The notes under the pieces were generated by a model. That model was not told the DNA's origin and did no database searches. It worked only from the letters and a program-made list of their open reading frames with translations. This document shows positions 48,803 to 55,000 of a stretch of DNA of 55,000 bases, piece after piece; position 1 is the stretch's first letter; every line of letters begins with the position of its first letter. The position numbers and the translations under genes were made by a program. The DNA is from Prorocentrum cordatum (Eukaryota; Sar; Dinophyceae; Prorocentrales; Prorocentraceae): contig CAUYUJ010002047.1 of assembly GCA_963575745.1 (NCBI GenBank), positions 370,412 to 425,411 of the forward strand, in the 5' to 3' direction.

Positions 48803-48915
48803 GGCCATCGCTCGGACGTCCATTTCCTGTGCTTTGGTGATTTTTTCGCGAGATGATCAAGGATGCTCCTCGATGGTCCTCGCCGAAGGAAAAATGCACA
48901 CGTCCGAGCGATGCC
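48803..48915. mobile_element. Family G element, copy 7
   Basis: GGCCATCGCTCGGACGTCC and ACGTCCGAGCGATGCC ends, AAGGATGCTCCTCGATGGTC inside. Confidence 0.77.
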
Positions 48916-48942
48916 CAGGGCGGGCAGCGCTGCAATGCCCGA

Positions 48943-49133
48943 GACCGAGGACCCCTCGGGCAGTGCAGAACTCACGGCGGGAAGCTGTTCCACACGTTCG
49001 GCCTCTGGAGGCCCTTGGCGGGGGCCTCGGGACCGTCAACAAAATGACTCAGGATGAGAAACCGGTCCCGGGGAACGGGTCGAGACCCCTGGGGGTCGAC
49101 GTCATGAACAAAGCATGACGTCGGGGGTGTGGG
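48943..49133 (-). mobile_element. Family B element, copy 11 (reverse)
   Basis: GAGGACCCCTCGGGCAGTGC, GACCGTCAACAAAATGACTC, hairpin CGACGTCATGA/GCATGACGTCG, GGGGGTGTGGG. Confidence 0.72.
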
Positions 49134-49559
49134 ATGCCCGAGAGGAGGCTCTGGAGGCAGCCATCCGCGGTGAGGGTCAGTGAGCACCCGCCAGCGAGCA
49201 CCCAGCGCGGTGCCGCTGAGCGGTCAGGGTCCCGCAAACGGGGGCTCTCATCAATCAGGACGGCGGCACGCCCGAGTAAGCATCAGCCGAAGATCAAAAG
49301 AATCTCCATTCTGCGCTCTCTCCAGCTGGCCCAGCATTCTCGGGGCCCCAGCCTGCGGTATCCTGGCCCCTCTGAGATGGAAGGAGACGGCCCCCGAGGG
49401 AAACGGGTCCTGAACCCAGGGGCCTTCCCCCCAGAAACGGCTCTTCATCACGAGTCGTCTTCTGGTAGCCATGGGGCCCACCGAAACCCGTGGACGGCGA
49501 GAGACCTCCAAGGCCCGTTTCCCTCAGGACACCGCTTGCTTCATGGCGATATCTCCGGA
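49134..49559. other. No gene seen; eroded family B remnant
   Basis: AACGGGTCCTGAACCC, AAACGGCTCTTCATCACGAG and TCGTCTTCTGGTAGCCATGG resemble the interior of family B in reverse. Nothing else recognised. Confidence 0.4.
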
Positions 49560-49855
49560 GGCGGACGAGAAGGAAGACAAGGAGGAGGAGAAAGAGGAGG
49601 AGGAGGAAGAGGAGGAGGAAGAAGAGGAGGAGGAGGAAGAGGAGGAGGAGGAGGAGGAGGAGGAGGGGGAGGAGGGGGAGGAGGAGAGAGGGGGGGAGGG
49701 AGGAGGAGGAGGAGGTGGAGGATGAGGAGGAAAAGGAGGAGGAGGAAGGGGAGGAGGAGGAAAAGGAGGAGGAGGACAAGGAGGAGGAGAAGGAGGAGGA
49801 GGAGGAGATGGAGAAGGCGAGAGGGGGAGGAGGGGGGAGGAGAAGGAGAAGGATT
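49560..49855. repeat. GGA/GAA purine tract
   Basis: Purine-only run of GGAGGAAGAG words. Frames are Glu/Gly or Arg/Lys translations. Confidence 0.92.
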
Positions 49856-50322
49856 TTTTGACATCCGCAGCCAAAGAGCCCCGTGAGGGACAAGTAAAAC
49901 GGGCTGTGCTGGGCGAGGCCTGCGCCTACACCCCGAACTCCAAAGAAGGCACAGCAACCGCTCAAAACGCAGGCTTTAGGACCACAGTCAGGGCAATGCC
50001 CCCGTGGCCACGCAATGTTCCGTACAAATTACCAGGGACCAAGCCTGGACGCACCGCACGATCGCGCAGCAGTGAAAGGCCAAAGACCAGACAAACCAAC
50101 GACGAAAAGACCACCGAACCCCGAGGAACCGGGATGGGCACCGACACGTGCAGCCAGGCCGAGCCCGCGAATCTTCCAGAAAAGAGAGGAGCCCCCCCGA
50201 AAGTGCCAAGCACCGACGGAAACAGAAAAGAAAAGGAGACCCGCGCTGCAAGCACGGCAAGCCTGGAAGATCCTGGGAGGCACACAACCACAAAAGGGTG
50301 GAGCGCCGAGGCGCGCCAGGCC
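49856..50322. other. No secure gene
   Basis: Open frames on both strands, none with family character. The minus-strand frame continues from the Cys-rich segment above but loses protein character here. Confidence 0.35.
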
Positions 50323-50675
50323 TTAAAGTGCGGCGGGGCAAGCTTGGAGCCTCCATTCGGAAGGGTTGGGGGGAAATGCACGACCGTACATGTTCTGTCG
50401 GTGCGTGACCCAGCGCTGCCACATGGGCAGGTCTGCCTCCGTGCGTTCCTCGAGCCAACACAATATGCAGGCGAAGCCCTTGCCCGCATTGAGCGAGGCA
50501 AGACCCCGCCACTGGCCGTCCCATGTCCCCTGTGAGGACGGCATCCATCCTTCGGCATGAAGTTACGGCACAACGGAGCGGCGCAGTGGTACCTGCCTGA
50601 TTTCGAATACAAGCCTGGCCAGGCTCTGCCCTTGCAGTCCGTGCACACTGGGGGGCGCACGTCATCATAGTTGGG
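50323..50675 (-). pseudogene. Cys-rich, Trp-rich coding remnant (unrecognised)
   Basis: Minus-strand frame reads NYDDVRPPVCTDCKGRAWPG, YSKSGRYHCAAPLCRNFMPK with CX2C and CX4C pairs that could bind zinc. Near 50540 one extra base shifts the protein-like frame to SQGTWDGQWRGLASLNAGKG, FACILCWLEERTEADLPMWQ and RWVTHRQNMYGRAFPPNPSE. Non-repetitive and biased toward Trp/Cys, so a genuine gene fragment is likely, but no family is recognised. Confidence 0.42.
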
Positions 50676-50944
50676 CCTTAACAGCCTATTTGGGACCTGC
50701 TCCGTGGCACGTGCCGAAGCAGGCGTGCGTTTGGCAGCGGGGGCAGCCGCGCGTTGCGACGGAGCAGAGCCGCTAGCTGCTGAGTCCCTCTCCTACGCTA
50801 AAACAGACACCCCATTGGGAGGCGTAGGCGGCGAGCAGCAGTCGCCGCAAACCGTGTACTCAAACGCCTACACCAGAAGGTGATCGAGCCGCGCGGGAGA
50901 CGATTGTTGCACCACTCACAAACGAACATCCACGTCGTCTCATG
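50676..50944. other. No gene seen
   Basis: Short frames without recognisable features. Confidence 0.35.
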
Positions 50945-52290
50945 TTAAAGGATCAGTGAGTGGCCCACCGAGCACGTGGCTTCACCTGCGTGGGACTTGG
51001 CCTGAGGAGCCCTGCTGCGCTCTTTGGCGCGGCGGGCCTCAACCAGGCGCGTTGGCGGCGGGCCAGCAGGAGGGCGAGCCACTGATACCTGCTTACCAGG
51101 CCGAGGCGACGGTGAAGAAGCGACTCGACGGCGCTTCACCTCCTCGAAGGCTTCTTGAGCGCGCAGCCCTTCCTTGGCGGACTTCACGAAACGGCTCGGC
51201 TCCTCCCTGGGCGACAGTGAACCGCCGACGCCGTGGGGGGGCCGATCGATCCTCTGCTGGGAGGGGGCGAGCTACTCGGCGACAAGACTGGCCTGGCGTG
51301 GCGAATGTGGGCGCGAGACCTGCTGCGATCTCGAGCACCTATTTCCCTACTGGACTCAGGCCGCGCTCCGAGCCAAGCAAGGGGGGGTGAGGAGTCGCAG
51401 GTCCCGACTTAAGATTGGCGCCTGAATTAGCAGCAATGCCAGTTGCGGTAGCACGCATAAAATCCATTACGCCAGGCCTCGCGATTGGCTGCTCAGGGTA
51501 GCCGATCCAAAGACAGAGACGCGATCCAGCAAGAACGACCACGCCATGGTCCAACCGTAGCCTGTCGGGCGGGCCAAGACCCTCGCCGAGGTCGCCAGGC
51601 AGCGGTGGGAAGAATGGGAACATTCCAACAGGCATGTTGAACAAATCTGGGTATACATGGCGGCCGACTGCGTTGCATACTGCCTGAACTGTCGCGCCAC
51701 CTGCATCGCATGGAAAAGTGCCAGACGGCGGCCTGCTGAGGCACAATAGCGTGAATACGATGTACAGGCTGCGGCACGCCCAAGTCGCGGAGCTCACGAT
51801 GGGCGCCTTGTTGTTGATCGTCACCGTCACGACGCCAAAGGCGGTCACGATCTTGTTCGCCACCTGGTTGTAGAGGAGCTACTTCAGCTCTGGAGCGCCT
51901 GACGCGCACAACCGGCCCGGCGACAGATCCACCATCGCGACCCCAGGAAGCGAAAGCGGGGCAGGGAAGGCGACGCTGTCCAGCACCACGTCCTGCCCGA
52001 AGCCGAAGAAACGCAGCAAGAAGGCCAGCCGCGAGAGCCGTAAATGGGGGCGGTGTAGCGAGACGGGTAGGCACATGAACGCGAGGACCACGTACACCGA
52101 AGTGCTGACACCGCAACACACCAAAGACTGCCGTAGATGAAGACGGAGAACGAAGAGTGGTGAAGCGCTCCTCGCCGAACGCTGCCGATGAGTTATGCTC
52201 AACGATCACCTTCGAGTCGACCACCAGGAAGAGCGCGAAAGCAAGGAGCACAGACATGATTGGCGTGCGGCAGAGGAGCTCACCCACCAA
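50945..52290 (-). pseudogene. Broken membrane-protein-like gene (unrecognised)
   Basis: Minus strand. A hydrophobic start, MSVLLAFALFLVVDSKVIVE (ATG near 52260), could be a signal or membrane segment. A one-base shift near 52150 leads to SLVCCGVSTSVYVVLAFMCL, RLSRLAFLLRFFGFGQDVVL and VAMVDLSPGRLCASGAPELK. A TAG at 51879-51881 stands where Gln (CAG) would fit, then the same frame continues LLYNQVANKIVTAFGVVTVT, INNKAPIVSSATWACRSLYI, VGMFPFFPPLPGDLGEG and ARPGVMDFMRATATGIAANS to 51339. A charged C-terminal piece (KEGLRAQEAFEEVKRRR) lies in another frame at 50945-51187. At least two membrane helices are likely. Probably a multicopy dinoflagellate sequence in decay; function unknown. Confidence 0.5.
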
Positions 52291-52434
52291 GCGGGACGGG
52301 CGGAGCCCGTAGCGCCCAGTGACCGAGCACCCTTGCGTTCGCCTCGGATGAGGCGCTCAAGAAAGCACAGCGGAACGCTGGTCCAGCCCATGGGCACCCT
52401 GGACCCAGCACAGGCTTGGGCCAGAGTGGTTCTT

Positions 52435-52520
52435 GAGGGAGAAGGAGGAGGAGGAAGAGGAGGAGGAGGAGGAGGAGGAGGAGGAAGAAGAAAAGGAGGA
52501 GAAGGATGCGGAGGAGGAGA
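52435..52520. repeat. GGA purine tract
   Basis: GGAGGAGGAAGAG run. 52521-52724 after it is GC-rich without features. Confidence 0.9.
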
Positions 52521-52724
52521 AAGAGGGGGGGGGAGACGAGGGGGGCGTCCCTGGCGCTGCGCCCCGTGCCGAGGGGGCGCTCGCGGCGCGTGCGCGGGGG
52601 TCGGGCGCGGGCCCGTGCGCTCGCGCGCCCGCGGAGGGCTCGGCGGAGGGCGCGGCGAAAGGTATCCTCGGTCCTCCCTCCTCGATCCTACGCCCCCCCC
52701 CCTCGTTCCTCGATGCTCCTCCTT

Positions 52725-53175
52725 GATCCTCCTCATCCTCCTCAATATCCTCCTCCTCATCCGCCTCCTCCTCCTCAATTTCCTCATCGTCCTCCTCCTC
52801 CTCCTCCTCCTTCTCCTCCCTCCCTCCTTCTCCTGCCTTCCCTCCTCCCTCCTTCTTCTCCCTTCCCTCCTCCCTCCTCCTCCTCCCTCCTCATCCCCCC
52901 TCCTCCTCCTCCTCCTCCTCCTCCTCCTCCTCATTATCCTCCTCCTCATCCTCATCCTCCTTCTCCACCCTCGTCTTCTCCCCCTCCTCCTCCCTCCTTT
53001 TCCTCCCTCCCCCTCCTCCTGCTCCTCCTCCTCCTCCTCCTCCTCCTCCTCTTCTCCCTCCTCGTCTTCCACCTCCTCCTCCTCCTCCTCTCTCCCACAA
53101 TCCTCCTCCTCCTCCTCCTCCCCTCCTCCTCCATCCTCCTCCCGTCGTCCACCTCCTCCTCCTCCTCCTTCTCCT
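52725..53175. repeat. CTC pyrimidine tract
   Basis: 450 bp of CCTCCTC with TCAT and TTCTCC interruptions. Confidence 0.93.
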
Positions 53176-53279
53176 CCATTCTGTCTCCTTGTACATCGCC
53201 CCTCCCTGTTGCACCCTGAGATGTGCTTTTTCGCCCTAGACGTCCTGACCATGTATAATTCTGGAACGTAGTAATGAAC

Positions 53280-54180
53280 ATGTTTCACGGATGGAGGTCG
53301 GCGCCTTTTTCAACATGTGGCTCACGCCTCAGCGCCGGGCACGGTCGTCTTGAAACATCGCATCGAGTTCACGGATAAAGGGCGGGTGGTTTTCAAAATG
53401 TGGCTCTCGTCTCCGCGCCGCGTGCATTCGCCTTTAAAGTCTGCAAGAACGTGACGGATGGAGGGCGGGTTGTATTCAAGATGTGGTTCCCGTCTTGGCG
53501 CTGCGCACATTCGTCTTGGAAGGTTGGCAAGGCAATTCGAGGATGGAGAGCGGGCCGTTTTCAAGATGTGGCTCTCGCCTTCGCGCCGCGCGCATTCGAC
53601 GTCAAATTCGCGACAGCTTCTCGGATCGAGGGCGGGCCGTTTTCAAAGCGTGGCTCTAGCCTCAGCGCCGCGCACATTCGTCTTAAAAGCTGGCAGCGGG
53701 TTCACGGATGGAGGGCGGCTGGTTTTCAAACTGTTTCTCTCCCCTTAGCGCCGAGTGCATTCGTCTTAAAAGCTGGCAACAAGTTCATGGATGGAGGGCG
53801 GGCCGTTTTTAAACATCTGGCTCTCGCCTTAGCGCCGCACGCACTCGCTTTAACACATTGCAGCGGGTTCACGGATGTGGTCTTCAAAATGTGGCTCTCG
53901 CCTTCGCTCCGCGATTCTGCAACGGATTCGCGTCTGGAAGGCGGCTTTTTTTCAGAGTGTAACTGTCGCTTTGGCGCAGCGTTCATTCGTCTTAAAAGTC
54001 TGCATCACACTCTCGGATGCAAGGCGGGTGGTTTTGAGCATGTATTTCTTCCCTTGGCGCTGCGCCCAATTCGTCTTAAACATTTGCAGCAACTTCTCGG
54101 ATGGAGGGCGGCGCGTTTTCAACATGTGGTTCTCGCCTGGGGGGGTCGCGCACCGTCGTCTTCAAACTGCAGAACACTTC
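53280..54180. repeat. ~84-bp minisatellite, about eleven units
   Basis: Each unit carries GGATGGAGGGCGGGC, GTTTTCAAAATGTGGCTCTC, GCCTTAGCGCCGCGCACATT and CGTCTTAAAAGCTGGCAGC. Unit spacing is 83-84 bp, so frame drifts between units. The 268-codon plus-strand open frame covers it but changes reading register relative to the unit, arguing against a repeat protein. Confidence 0.88.
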
Positions 54181-54530
54181 AACGCAATATTATGGCTGGT
54201 CCCTGAACTTGTGCTCTGCCACAATTTAGGATTGTCAGGTCGCACCAACCATTTTGATTCGCGGTACGAAATCCCCAGGCTGTTGTTTTGGCACGATGCA
54301 GGATCGTCATGACGCAACAGTACAGTTGATTCGAAGCGTTGATATCCACGGAGTTGTGTTTGGCACGATTAGAATTTCTCAGACAGTTGTCATCTAACGG
54401 GGAACTTCCAGCAGTGAGATTACATGTTGCAGCAGACCTCTGGAGTGGCAACTTGGAGGGAAGGCTTCTTACGACATTACTGATGCGCCTTGGAATTTAT
54501 ACCAATCCCCCTCCTCCCCCCCTCTCCTCC
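54181..54530. other. No gene seen
   Basis: Words TTGGCACGAT(G/T)(C/A)AG and ATTTAGGATTGTCA recur loosely at 54220-54370, perhaps remnants of another tandem repeat. Confidence 0.4.
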
Positions 54531-54755
54531 TACTCCAAATCCTGTATCAATCGTCCCTGGAGTCCGGTATTTTAAGGCGCCTGTTTTGTAACTGGCGGGG
54601 GTCCGGTTTAATAGGGCGCTTTCTCTGGATTCGAGCTTAGGGGGTCCGGTGTATCAAGGCGCCCCGTCGAAGAGGGGGGTCCGGAATATTAGGTCGCATT
54701 TGGAGGGGAGTCCAGTTTTTCAGGGGGGGGGTCGATTGATAAGGAATTTGGAGTA
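54531..54755. mobile_element. Family J inverted-repeat element, copy 2
   Basis: Ends TACTCCAAATCCTGTATCAA and TTGATAAGGAATTTGGAGTA are inverted repeats with few mismatches. The interior matches 12519-12729 (AGTCCGGTATTTTAAGGCGC, GGGGTCCGGTTTAATAGGGC, CCGTCGAAGAGGGGGGTCCG). Confidence 0.78.
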
Positions 54756-55000
54756 CTCCCCCTCCTCCTCCACCTCCTCCCCATCCCCCTCCTGCTCTTA
54801 CTCCCCCCTCGGTCCTCCGTCCTCCCGCTCGCTGCTCTCCCCGTCTCGATCTTCGCCCCTCCTCCCCGATCGGGCCCGGAGAGCTCTTCGGCACGGCGCC
54901 CCCCCTCCCCCTCCTCCTCCTCCTCCTCCTCCTCTCTCTCCTCCTCCTCCCACCTGCCTCCTCCTCCTCCATCCTCCGCACTCTCTCCTCCTCCTCCTCC
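54756..55000. repeat. CTC-rich tract at the window end
   Basis: CTCCTCC runs broken by unremarkable sequence at about 54790-54900. Continues to the edge of the window. Confidence 0.85.

Noticed and set aside
48139-48993. 284-codon and 359-codon minus-strand frames of Ser/Leu/Pro
   Set aside because: They cover the GGA tract and flanking transposon fragments; no protein-like composition outside the repeat.
53400-54206. 268-codon plus-strand frame as a repeat protein
   Set aside because: Unit length wavers between 83 and 84 bp, and each repeat is read in a changing register, so the open frame is incidental to a minisatellite.

Overview
The window looks like nuclear DNA of a dinoflagellate. 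It is GC-rich and packed with tri- and dinucleotide tracts (GGA/CCT, CAT, AGT, GAC, CA/CG). Its only clearly recognisable coding block resembles the YR-type retroelement proteins common in dinoflagellates: reverse transcriptase, RNase H, tyrosine recombinase and a PC-type DNA methyltransferase. No prokaryotic operon, rRNA or tRNA was found, and most long open frames are translations of simple repeats. The assignment to dinoflagellates is inference.

Layout. From 0 to 20 kb there are microsatellites, minisatellites and many short (110-240 bp) elements with terminal inverted repeats, sorted here into families labelled by letter. At 10.2-12.4 kb these form a large imperfect palindrome. From 20 to 30 kb there is a minus-strand locus of exon-like segments. 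Two pairs are paralogous (20.0/22.2 kb and 23.3/25.6 kb), and they are separated by four copies of one ~0.7-1.5 kb sequence that sits where introns would be. From 30 to 35 kb there are more short elements, one of which has a 5-bp target duplication and a related empty site elsewhere in the window. From 35.2 to 41.8 kb lies a ~6.6 kb minus-strand retroelement inside a (CAT)n tract. From 42 to 49 kb there are dispersed elements and minisatellites. From 50 to 52.3 kb there are decayed minus-strand coding remnants with membrane segments. From 53.3 to 54.2 kb there is an ~84-bp minisatellite.

The main find is the 35.2-41.8 kb retroelement. Its ends are split direct repeats in the order A1 - coding - B1 - A2 - B2, as in PAT/Ngaro-type tyrosine-recombinase retrotransposons. 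Its coding order, however, is Gag-like, RT, RNase H, YR, then a C5-methyltransferase-like domain at the 3' end. The copy is decayed (stops, frameshifts, a lost RNase H aspartate). A 196-bp inverted-repeat element with a TTTTC target duplication sits inside the methyltransferase, and removing it on paper rejoins the reading frame exactly.

The short elements are a second theme. Several have target duplications or related empty sites: family A with a perfect 10-bp duplication, two 5-bp-duplication elements sharing TCGGG...CCCGA ends, a chimeric B/K insertion with a 9-bp duplication, and family E inside family F. Together they show a genome heavily shaped by small non-autonomous transposons.
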